Of a stretch of DNA of 64,000 bases, positions 24,661 through 36,000 are shown piece after piece; position 1 is the first letter of the stretch; each line of letters opens with the position of its first letter. Made by a program: the position numbers and the translations under genes. The stretch comes from Klebsormidium nitens (lineage: Eukaryota > Streptophyta > Klebsormidiophyceae > Klebsormidiales > Klebsormidiaceae). The stretch is taken from NCBI GenBank assembly GCA_000708835.1, contig DF237179.1, forward strand, positions 1 to 64,000. The letters run 5' to 3'. The notes beneath the pieces are model-generated. The model made no database searches and had not been told where the DNA came from. It saw nothing but the letters and a program-made list of their open reading frames with translations.

Positions 24661-26388
24661 CTGCAGAATGGACAGACTGCTTTTCAGGGTGACCCAAGTG
24701 TAGACCACATATGCTGATGAGTGAGACCAGCTCTAATGGCTACAACGTCTCGTTCCAGCTTGAGGTGTTGTGGAAGCAGGCAGAATGAAAAGGTCTGTGA
24801 GTCAAACCTGCACTGCGTTTGTCATTCAGCACTACACGAATAGACAACTTTTGTTCTGCAACAAAGAGCTTAAGGTCAGCAGGGACAATGACCTTTCCAC
24901 TGCGCCAAGTGCATCTCCTGAATTCTCAGAAGGTGCCAGGAACCACTTCTGATTGCTTTGAGAATCTGCGTGTTGATTCCCAACAACCAGTTGTTTGAAA
25001 CCTTTGAACAAAAGCTTTGCTTTACAACAGCCTTGTTCGACTAAAGACCATTTTGAAGCTTGCAAGAACCAGGGCCAGTGAGATTGTTCAGAATTACCAC
25101 TGACTCATCATACTAATGTGGATTTAATGGACCTCTGCCAGTGGACATAGAGAAACGTCGTCATATGAAGGAAAGCAATAGGAAAACAAGACTTGCTGGA
25201 CTGCTACACACAAGACCACCAACCTTTCAGTCTGCTGACTGATGCAGGTTGCATGGGGTCCCGATCCTTTAAGTTGCACAGCACCTTTAGGTGCAATCTT
25301 CGCAGATGGTACAGGAAACTCGAGAGAAGACACCAAGCTCAATTAGCACCACACGCTGCAGCACTGGTGGCGAATCTGTTTGTATCCTTGGATAGGGAGA
25401 CATACATTGGACAAGAAGGCAGGATCAAGCTGATGCTGGCATGGCAACTCTCACCTTTGCCTGTCACCCTCTGAGCCCTCCATTGGCCCCTTGTTGTACA
25501 GCTTTGAACACGATTCTCCTGGCACTTAACAACCAATCTTCTCTTAAAAATGGCTTCTCACTGTCAGCTTTCGATCGATCTTGATGCCAGTCCCCCTCGA
25601 CTCAGCTTTGAGGAATCAACCGTCTGAACCTGAATTGCTGCAGGTGTTTGCAATGAAGCCAAGACCAACGGCTTGAGGAGGAGGACATGACAAAAGCTAT
25701 CCCTAGTCAATAGCTCAGCAACTTCAATATGCAGCGTCCTTTTGAAGCCGGTAGGTTTGGCGTGCTTGACCATGCAAACTTTTCTTGATTTCATCAACAA
25801 AATTTACCTACATAGTAAGACCATTGAGGAGTACATGATTTGCTGCTGCAACTTGCAGTGAAACATCCGACTCAGCTCATGGCTTGCTCGCGCAGAGGGA
25901 GTGCTCAGATGACGTTGGCATCCATGGATGCGTACCCGGGGGACATGACGTCGGCGGCACCCCGACCAGCGTCCCCGCCCGGGGGATGTTCGGGGTCCAA
26001 TTTCCGCGAAGTTGTGTCCCAGTTGAAGCGATTAAGTCCGGACACACCCCCGGGGATCACTATGTCACATCGTGTTGCCTGACCGTCGATTCCCCCTTGG
26101 TGACTGCGAGCGCGCGCTCCGGTCCTTCCCATCCCCAAATCTGTATCAGGGACTGTAAGATACAGCACGAAGATGCTGTAGTCTACTGTAGTCCTAAGTA
26201 GGTACACAGAGCACCCATCCACGCAGTCGTCTTCCTCTTGAGTCTCAGTATACCCCCGTCAGTTCTTGGTCTTAGATGTTGACAGACTCGGGAATTGCTG
26301 ATTCAAGATAGTGAGTCCTAGAGCTGCGTGTACCTACTGTTCAACATTTGTATGTGTGTCTTGAAGTCGTGACGCCGTTGCAAGCATA
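24661..26388. other. Region between divergent genes, 5' side of the membrane-protein gene
   Basis: It must contain the missing first exon and promoter of the minus-strand membrane-protein gene, but no start codon with a phase-2 donor could be chosen with confidence. Around 25930-26060 is a GC-rich patch with repeated CCCGGGG words. TAGGTA-type words occur at about 26198 and 26330. Confidence 0.4.
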
Positions 26389-26442
26389 CAGCAGTTTCGG
26401 AGCAAGCTGCCCGGTTGCGGTCGATAGATAGGGTCTATTTAG
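26389..26442 (+). repeat. Left terminal inverted repeat of the MITE
   Basis: Matches the reverse complement of 26677-26730 at 52 of 54 positions (differences at the sixth base and in TTGCGGTCG versus TTGCGATCG). Confidence 0.9.
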
Positions 26443-26676
26443 ATACTAAATTTTGGCTAAACTTTAGCTATTGCTTTGACGTCATCTATGATCTAAACTA
26501 TCCGCCCGTATCAGCCGCCGAGATAAACAATGGGTGGTTTTCGAGCCGTCGATCGTCTCAGCAGGATCCATCGGAAGGTGCACAATTCTTACCACGTGGT
26601 AAGATTGTTCTCCATCATGACGTCAATCAGTTTGGTAACGTAACTAAACGTACAGTAAGGTTAGCCTAAACTTAGA

Positions 26677-26730
26677 CTAAATAGACCCTATCTATCGATC
26701 GCAACCGGGCAGCTTGCTCCGAAAATGCTG
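26677..26730 (-). repeat. Right terminal inverted repeat of the MITE
   Basis: Inverted partner of 26389-26442; the outer end TGCTG is directly followed by the TA target duplication. Confidence 0.9.
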
Positions 26731-27041
26731 TAACGTCTTGTGTTGAGAATTCAATCTGCAAGCTCTAGTGTAATATTTCATCATTACATACTCTTATAGA
26801 AGGTGGTCCGAGCTGGAAGCATGCTAACGCAGTCCAAGTCTGCATCAAAGCCAGATTTTAGCTAGGCTGCTAGCTCTTAGAAAAAGCTGATCTGCGGTGC
26901 GTTTCAAATGGCTGAAGAATGCTTGCCACTAGTTTGCTGAAGAATCCATGAAAATATCCCTGCTGCAATGTGCAGCTCGCGGGCACTAGCAGTCCAGCTC
27001 TCACCGCAGATAAGAATGTGACCCCAGACAGGAGACTCGAT

Positions 27042-30000
27042 ATGGAGAGGTTGCAGGGTGACATTGCAAGCCCGCGGGCAGCTGGAGTTTCAAGCAAGAA
27101 GTCCAGCATGACCAAAGGGCCGCTACTTGGAACCACCATCAAGTACAAGAAGTACGATGAGCATGGCGCGTCGGACATCGGGGTCCAGGTAAACATGCTA
27201 AGCGCGACTACGCAAGCTACCGCAGCTCTGAATGTTCTGCAATGTTGTTTCCATAGCTGCACGAAGCAGCTCAATTAGGGTTTGTGGAGCAAAGAAGCGG
27301 CCCGTGGCATTAGCCTTAGCTACCACGTCAAGAAGCAATCACAAGGGACAGAACAGCCGGCACAAGAGTCTCGGGCCCTATTTTGGCAAGGCCTCGCTGC
27401 ACCCGCTTCTTTCAGCTGGCCTTACAAGCCCGCTCTTCATGTCAATTGACTCGCAGGGAGAGCCGACAAGGAGTGCAGGTAAACAATGTGAGGATAACGC
27501 TAGCATTATGCAGGGCAGGACGTGAGCTTATTTTGGCATTGGAAAATCCGATAATGACATCTCCTTGGCTCTGCAGAGAGCACCCAGTGAGCTCCTCCTG
27601 GACCTCGCTCGGCCCCCGAACTCGGTGGCGGACGGAAAGTCGCGGGCACGGCCGCTTATTGTGGAGCGGCTCGACATGCGGGAAAATACCACTCAGGTGA
27701 GACATGCAAGAAGACATGTTTGTCGAGAACGAAGTAGCTGAGTAATGTGTTGATCAAGGCCAGAGAGCGCCGTATGCTTGCCGCTCAAGGTGCAGGTATT
27801 CACACTCTGGAAATGTGGCAACAAAGAGCATGCCAAACCCGTAACTGCGCTGATGCACAGAACTGGGACGGTGGCCGGGCCTACTGCCAGTCTCCGCAAA
27901 ACAGGAACGGCGGGCTCGCAGAGAAATGTGACAGCGAGCATGATCCTCTTAAAGCGCCAGACGGTTGCACGAATGGAGGAATATGCGCGAGCAGTGGGGC
28001 AGCAATTGCTGGCCCCCCGAGTTTCCGTCTCTGTCATCAGCACTCTGGACAGAAAGGCTCAGAGAATCTCAAGAGATGCATACACAACACACCATGTGAG
28101 CTCTTGCCCGGGCCTCACATCAGGAACTGGGCACGGATCTCACCACGCTTTCCTGAACTTGCAGGTCGAGAGCGCCGTGCCCGAAGACGAGCCTCTCTTC
28201 CAGCCCTTCCCGCCTGAGATCCGCTTCCATAACTACAAGGCCTTTGAGCGGTACGAGGCGCTGGTGTATCTGCGGAACAATGACAAGGTGCGCTGACACA
28301 CACTGGTAATCCTGGCAACTATTTGACAGCGGTAATTTTGATACAGCATACAGGGCCGGGAGGCCCGCCGCAAAAGGCCTTTGGGCAAGGACGACCAGTT
28401 CAAAGGGTCATGCAGTGGCGCGCATGAAAAGGCTACTCGATACATCGGCAGTCTGGTTGGCATTGTACTGATTCACACTGACAATCGGCAACTCCAGGGC
28501 GCAAAAAGCATTGGATCGCAGTTCTTCTCATGAAGAATTCCCGTTGTGACGTTCCAGGTTGTCCGCCGGGTTCGCGCCCTGCCCATCGAGTCCAATCACT
28601 TTTCCGTCGAGCTGGGCATCCCCAAGCCAATCAGCAAGCGCCAGGTGGCGCCGCAGCACGCCGAGGACGGGAGCAGCAAGGTTGCCTGCGGAATGGAGGT
28701 CTGCTACAAGGTGGTTTTTCAGCCGGACTCGACTGCGGACTTTCAGGGGGAATTGCACTTTGTGACGGAGAGGGAGCGCTTTATGCTGCCAATCAAGGCG
28801 ACCGGTGCACGAGGTAAGGGACTTCTTCAGCGTCTAGCTCTCCTGAAACAATCGCTTCTTGCTATGAATTTCCAATAGATGTTCGTGCTGGCATAATCGA
28901 GCTGTGGAGCAAAGCCCAGCCAGTTTGCCAGACGGAATCTGCCATTTCAGGACCATCAATCACTCACTGGAATTTTTAGATCTCCGTAAAATCCTACGAC
29001 TCCATAAGTTACCACCGCCGATCGTCCTGCAGGTGCACTCGACATCGCTGATTCAATGAGCTTTGCCGACTGCCCCGCAAAGAGTGTCGCAACCAAGGTG
29101 AGAGAAACGTGATAACGGAAGGTTTTGCCGGTTGTTTGTACTCGATTGAAGTGTACCCCTACACTTACAGCGATTTGAGCAAAACGACAATGTTGCGATC
29201 ATCCGACGGCCAGATCGTCAAAACATCCAATCTGAACTCGGGAGTTACAACGTCTCTCTTTTGGCAGATTGAGGAAGACTCGAAAAAATTCTTGTGCAAA
29301 AGCAGGCGGGCAGACGCAAGAAGCGTGTAAAGGTAGACCCGGCCTGTCAGTCAGCATCAACGCAGAGTCCCTCAGAAACCCATGCCGAGGACGGGGACTC
29401 TCTAGACATAGTCGGGGTGACCAAAAGCGTACCTTAGTCGTGTGATCAACGATCATGCGTAAAAAGTGTTCACATAAAGGCTATGAGTGGAGCAGCTCAA
29501 TTAAGCAGCAACCAGGATACCGCCACGTGGTGCCTCTGTCCAGACCGTTCGGTTGCATCTGCCCCAAACAAGCGGACCCTTCACTGCGACGTCATTTCCC
29601 AACCTTTTGTGATCTATCCGGTCAAACGATCTATCCGGTCAAACGATCTTCCCCCCTGCAGACTTTCACGGTTCAGAACGTGGGCCAGCGCACCGCTGTG
29701 TTCCAACTGCACGCACCCCCCCATTTCGGGATCACCCCCTCCCAGGGCACGCTCGTCGTGGGCGGCAGCATGCAGATGGCGCTCAGTTTCCACCCCCCCG
29801 GAGCGGAACTGTACCAGGGGCTGCTGGAAGTGGCCTACGATACCGGGGAATGCACCGTCACCAGGTACGCCTTCACACCCGGGTTGCAGTCGCTTGAACC
29901 CTTTTGTCACTGCGTTTCCAGCCGCTCCGAGCGAAATTGTTGCAGGGATTCTTAAAAGTGGCCTACGATACCGGGAAATGCATCGTCACCAGGTCGTTAT

Positions 30001-33000
30001 GCTAACCCGGGAAGGGTTTTCTCGGAAGGTTTTGTGTTTCTCGTCAAGCGAAAAGAGCCTTGAAATCGTACACGGAGTGGGGACATCAGATTGCACACCG
30101 TCGAAACCTGTGCGTTCACACACCAGCAAATGTCCTTTGAAGCCTGACTCTTCTATGGAGCAACGACGTCAGATTCGCACCGGCAAAGCGTGCGCATGCC
30201 CACTGGCCACCTCTTGGCAGGGAATTCTGTAACCAAGATTGTGCTCCAGTAATTGAGAAGATGCGAAGGCGTCAGTCTGGCGTCGGACGGTGAAAGCCGT
30301 CCCGTCTGCTTCTCTAGAACACTGGTTTCTGACCGTTACTTATCCATTTGGATGCTTGTAAACGTTTTGACTCTCTAGCTCTTGCCGTAAACGGGTCTCG
30401 TCGTCCGCCACAACCGACTCTACACCACCGGTTGAGCTTCTAAAAATATCCAACAAATATACAACAAACAAGTTTCAATGCCTAAAACATGCAACGAAGA
30501 AGTTCCGGCATGGCGCAGGCTGTCTGGTCGGGGCCATGAGGTGGACATCGGTCTCTCGACGCGCGCGCTCGACTTCGCGCCGACGTTCCTGCACAAGACC
30601 TCCACCAAAACCTTCCGCCTCCAAAACCGGAGCGCCATAAAAGCGCCCTTCTCCTTCAAGGCCCTCCCTTCCGCCGAGGCCGAGGCCGTCGCGCGAGCGC
30701 GCGCGCTCGCGGACCTCGCAGCTCAGGAGGCGCGCGAGCGCGAGCTGCTGATCCGCGATGACGTCAGCGACGGCGCGGATTCCGCCGGAAGCGACTCGGA
30801 GGACGAGGATCGCGTCTTGGGCAGCGCCCATCTGGCGCTGGCGAAGAAGTTCAGGGCGCTCCGCGCGGCTGCGGCTGCGGATTCCGGCGGATTTCGCTCG
30901 GACATCTTCGCCGTGTCCCCGGCGGAAGGGGAGATCTGGCCGCACGGGGAGGTCGAGGTTTCCGTCACCTTCTTTCCGGCGGATCCACTGCAGTATCAAG
31001 CGACGGTGTACTGCGACGTTGCGGGCAGAGCGGAACGGATTCCGGTGGACTTCCGGGGGCTCGGGAAGGGGCCACGGGTGCTTTTTACGTACGAGAGTCT
31101 GGACGTCGGGGATGTCTTTGTTAACTCGGTCCGGATGTACGAGGTATGTGTCGCAAAAGCTTCCCGGAACCTGCTTCCAGATCCCGAATATTGTCTGGCG
31201 ACTGTCACTTACGCCTCGCTGATGTCGCTTGAAGAAAGTGATTCGGACTTTTGCTGGTCGAGGTTTCCTAAGGCTGACCTGTCGAAGTGTATCCTATCTC
31301 GCAACCAGACTGGCGGAGTTAAGAAACCTCATCATACTGATCCGGGTTCGTGTGCCTCAACAATTGTGTTGGAGTGAAAATCAAAGTAGACAGATGCAAA
31401 ATACTTAGGAGACAACTGGAGGCAGCCCCTCAGTGAACGCACCTGACTACAATTATTTCAAACCACATAAATTTCGCGCTTCGCGAACTTTTCCCCTTGC
31501 AACAAATCTTTTACGAAGCTCCTTTACAAATCTTTTCGGCACCAGGACCTACGCTGCGCAGGAACTGCCTTTTAACTTTGCCTTCCATCTTAGTCCCCAT
31601 AATTTGTTTTTCAGACCCCATTCCTTAACCAACCCGCTTCGCACAGGTGGCCCTGTGCAACAAGGGCGACATCGACGCAACTTTTCACCTAGTGCCCCCG
31701 ACTTCCGCGGTCGCCCAACGCTTCGCCTTCCAGCCCCAGTCGGGGACTCTGCGAGTGGGCGAGTCTCGCAACGTGCAAGTCCGCTTCTGCTGCGAAGTGA
31801 TGGGCGCGTTTTCGGAGCGCTTCGCGTGGCGGATCGACGGCTGCCTGCAGGACCTGACGCTCGAGATCAAGGGCAGCGTGGTGAGCCACGTGGCGGCAGC
31901 TTGACATGCCACGTCTTCGTGGCTCCGGTTCCGGTAGAGTCACGTTAAGCGAAGATCGGAAGGAACGATAAGCTATGCCATCAAAAGCGGAAGAAAGAAA
32001 CTTGTTTGCAGAGTATTCTTAAGTGGCCGGCCTGTATTGACAGTGGAAATTCGAAGAAGCCCTCTGACTTATCTGTGACGTCTTTCTGAAGAGGCTCCCT
32101 TCGCAGGATCTGATTGTACTCTTCATATATAAACTTGGGAACTGTCTGCGATGCACTTTAAGAATGCTGAATTCGTCTGTCCGTGCAGGTCGGCCCTACG
32201 TTCGAACTGGACGTCCGCGACCTCGATTTCGGACACGTGTCCTTCGGCTTTCCGTACACTAAGTCCGTCCTCTTCCACAACACGAGCGACATTCCGATCA
32301 ACTTTCGCCTGCGGATTCCGCAGGCGGACCCCAGCGGAGCGGCCTTCGAGGTGAGCCGTCGATACGAGTCACGATAGGGAAGATCCTTCAAATTTCCACA
32401 TCTCAAGTTGTAGATATTTTCAAGTCTGCAAAAAGGAGCCTCGTATCCAACCTCATGCTAGGGGCCTGTGCTTGCTGTAAATGCGCTTCCAAACAGGATC
32501 AAGGACACATTCTCCAGATCGCGCTTCGCAGAGTATTGCATATGATTTCTTTGTTTCGATGACGTCTTACTTTTACTTCTGAACCGGCGCCCAGACGCAA
32601 CAATCCTATTGCTGTAAGTTGGCTTACAATTGACATAAGGGATTGATGTACCCAGCCACGAGAGTCCAAGCTTTTCACATTCAGTACCTTGCAGCGATAC
32701 TGCTTGTACTTCTCCTATGTTTTCCAGCCCCAGAAGCTTACTCTTTCAGCCCGTACTTGTTCGCAGATTGAGCCAGAAGCGGGATCCATCCCGTCCCGTC
32801 AAAAGCAGAGCTTCCTAGTGAAGATCACCCCGCAAGCGGCCAGAGCTTTCAAGGAGAAGCTGGTGGTAGACCTGGTGGGGGTCAGAGATGGCGCGCTGGA
32901 AGTGCCTATCAGCGCAGCGTGCTCCGTGCCGCAGGTAAATAGATGCTTTCGAAGCCGATTCACAATATCTGTTGTATGCGCTCAATATATGGTTCTAATC

Positions 33001-36000
33001 GTTGGAAAGCCAAACTCAGACAACTCGGTAAATCCTCTCTTGATGGCGATCGGAGATGGGAGAGTTTTGAAAACATAGCTGCTTTCCGGTAAAGTATTCT
33101 TGACCCAATGTTCCTGTTCCTTAATAATCCTGTCCGATCTCGTAGAGGTACGATTTGGCTTACGCAGACAGAACGGATGGACAGCTCTTTGACGTGTTTC
33201 GTCTCTGCATCCTCGTTGATTTGAACCAGGCTAATTCATCCCGTTTCCCTTTGTTTATTTCAGGTCTCTCTCGCATCGCATCAGCTCGACTTTGGCACGT
33301 GCTTCCTCCGCTTTCCCTACGAGAAGACGCTCGAAATTTTCAACGAGTCGCCCCTTCCCGCCCGCTTCTCAGCCCTGCCGCAGCCCGAGCAGAGCCAGAC
33401 TTTGGCGACCTACTCACTGGATCCCCCCTCTGGAGTGGTCGCCCCCATGTCCGCCCAGACCGTAACGCTCACCCTCTCCACCGAACGGCTGGGAGTGTGC
33501 CACGTGCCCGCGGCGCTCAAGATCGACGGCCGGGAGCAGCCGTTCACGGTAACGGTCGCCGCGAACGGCATCGGCCCGAAGCTGAAGTTCGAGAAACCGG
33601 CTGTGATCGGGCGGCGCGCGAGCGCGATGCACCCGGGGAGAAAGTCCGCGCGCAAGAGCCTGGCCGAGGTCGCAAAACTAATCCGCTCGAAAGAGGGCCC
33701 GTTGATCGAGAAGCCGACTGCTTTGGAGAAATCGCAGAGCCGGCGCTCGAGTGCGGCGACCAGAAAAAGCGCCGAGTCGCTCAACGACTCTGCGCGCACT
33801 AGTGAGATCTACCCGGTTGAGAAGGTCTGGTCGCCCTGCATCGACTTCGGCAAAGTGGAGGTGCTGAAGGAGGTGCGGAAGGCGATCCTGGTGGTGAACG
33901 AGTCGCTGATTCCGGCGAACTTCAAGGCGTTCGTTGGGGCCAAAGAGTCGCCGTTCGCGGTCGACCGGAGGGAGGGGGTCATCGAGGCGGGGGCCACGCT
34001 GGAGCTACATGTGAGCGAAGAATGAACGCTGTCTTTTTCACGTTTGCTTTTTGGGGATTCTGGATTCAACAGCGGAATTCTATGCGGTTACGAAAGACGA
34101 CTGGAGAGGCTGGCTCAAACTAAGCAGAAAGAGAGTTGCGAAGCATCCAAGGACGATGCATTTCGCATCGACAGGAACACTGTTTGTCGGGAGGCTTCGT
34201 GGCGGGCAGCTCTTTGTGGAGTTCCGGCCGCTGCAAGTCCCAATGTCGAAGCTCGGCTGTACTATTTATGAGCCAAAAATCATCAGATCTGTCACCCTCC
34301 CTTTTTCTGGACATTCGTTTACCATATGAAAGAAGTGCTTGAAGTCACGAATCGGAAGGATGTCTGTTTGACTTCAGATTTCTTTCGTAATGTCAAGCCA
34401 ACCTTACTTCCTGCGCTCCTTAAACTGGCAGCAAGGATTGTGATTTTTGAGGGGGCTCGTTGTGTTATCCGTCCAATTGGCCTGTTTATCTACGGCACTT
34501 GTTCACCAAACGACAATACGATCTACAAGTCATATAAGGCGGGTGATTAGCTGACGTTGCCTGTAATGCTAACTTGATGTGGCGTCTTAGTTTCTGGTCT
34601 TCTGTTTGTAATCAGACTATATGTCCCGTTTTGTCGCTTGCCAGGTGACCGCTCTCCTGGAAGACAGTCTCAGATTCAAGGACACGCTCAACGTCATGGT
34701 GTCCGACGGGGGCGACTACACCATTCCGCTGACTGCCACCGGAACCGGATCCCTCATCTTGTGTGAAGAACTAGATGGCGGGCTCTTGCACTTCGGGCCC
34801 CAGTTTACGGCTCGATCCTTCTCGCGGGAGATCATTCTGTTCAACGCGGGGAAGCGCCCACAGACCGTAAACTGGTCGGCCGAGAACCGGGGAGAGAAGG
34901 AAGAAGAGGGCGACCAGAAGGGGCAAAAACGCCTGAGTCGGGTCGCCGCTTCGCCCCTCGGCGAAAGCAGCCGGGCCAACACTCTGAGTCTGGGGTCGAT
35001 TGATGAGAGCGCGGAGAAAGGCAAAGAGTCCGGGGGATCCCCTAAGCCCTCTTCCCCGGTTCTGAAGCGCACCCTGAGTGGGAGATCGGGGGCTGAGAAT
35101 GTCGCCCAGAAGGAGCCTGCGAGCGTGTTCAAGATTAGCCCGGAGCAGGCGACCATCGTGCCGGGGGGGTCGTGCACCTTTACTCTAACCGGTCTGGCCA
35201 CCACCCCCAGCGCGGTGAAAGAAATGGTGGTCTGCAAAGCAACGCTCGGCAAGATCTCCGCCCAGCTGTATAGCATATCCCTCGAGGCTGACGTCACTGT
35301 GCCGCTCCTCCAGTTCTCGAGCGAGAAGATGACGTGGGCTCAGTCCTGGGACCCCGCCCACGAGAATCTCACGGAGGAAACCCAGCCGTTAACGGTTAAG
35401 AATGTGTCGAAGCTACCGTTGTCGTTTACGTTGCGGTGCCAGCAGCCGTTCTCCCTCGACCGGTTATTCCTTAGCCTGGAACCTGACGAAGAATCGACGG
35501 TTTACGTTTCGTTCGACCCGGGGTTTGCGACCGGACGCTTAACCTCGACCGCAAAGGGGCGCTTAACGATTCTGTACTCTGATAACCCACAGAGAGACAG
35601 TATCGAGTTAGTGGGCGAGGTTAACTTCCCTAACCTGAAAATGGAGCCCGCACGGATCGACTTTGGCAGCGTTTTAAACGACACCAGTCGGCGCACCCAG
35701 GTGACGTTGGCAAACGTCAGCGCGCTCCCTGTGCGCTACAGCTGGGCGTTCCTCGAGGGCGACGCTGACGACATCCACGTCAGTTCCGGTTCCGGTTCCG
35801 TCGCGCAGCGGAGCCTCGGGGGCGGAACCGGAACGCCGAAGCGGGGGGCCAAGCTACCGGCGAACCGCATCTTTGACATTCTGCCGATCAAGGGGTGTCT
35901 CATGCCCGGGGAAACGGAAACCGTTGAAGTTAGTTACTACGCGCATCCGAACTACCGGTGTAAATGCGTGGCAGTGTGCGAAGTGGAGGGGGGGCCGGAT

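Larger units (their letters stand above)
26389..26730. mobile_element. MITE with 54-bp terminal inverted repeats and TA target duplication
   Basis: A 342-bp non-coding element. Its first and last 54 bases are inverted copies with two mismatches, starting CAGCAGTTTCGG and ending CCGAAAATGCTG; weaker inverted similarity (GGCTAAACTTTA against GGCTAACCTTA) continues inwards about 20 bp. It is flanked by TA on both sides (26387-26388 and 26731-26732), the duplication typical of Tc1/mariner-related (Stowaway-like) elements. No transposase is encoded, so it is non-autonomous. The near-perfect repeats suggest a fairly recent insertion. It contains two TGACGTCA palindromes and ends about 310 bp before the HYDIN start codon. 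Superfamily assignment rests on the TA duplication only. Confidence 0.88.

Noticed and set aside
26415-26669. Open frame inside the MITE
   Set aside because: Lies within the inverted-repeat element, shows no transposase motif and depends on the repeat sequence.
27457-27478. Possible 22-nt microexon between HYDIN exons 1 and 2
   Set aside because: It has AG and GT borders, but including it shifts the phase and creates a stop at the start of exon 2; exons 1 and 2 join in phase 0 without it.
30475-30999. Minus-strand frame opposite HYDIN exon 7
   Set aside because: Mirror of the GC-rich Ala/Arg/Glu coding exon; the plus-strand frame is HYDIN. The same applies to other long antisense frames over exons 11-19.
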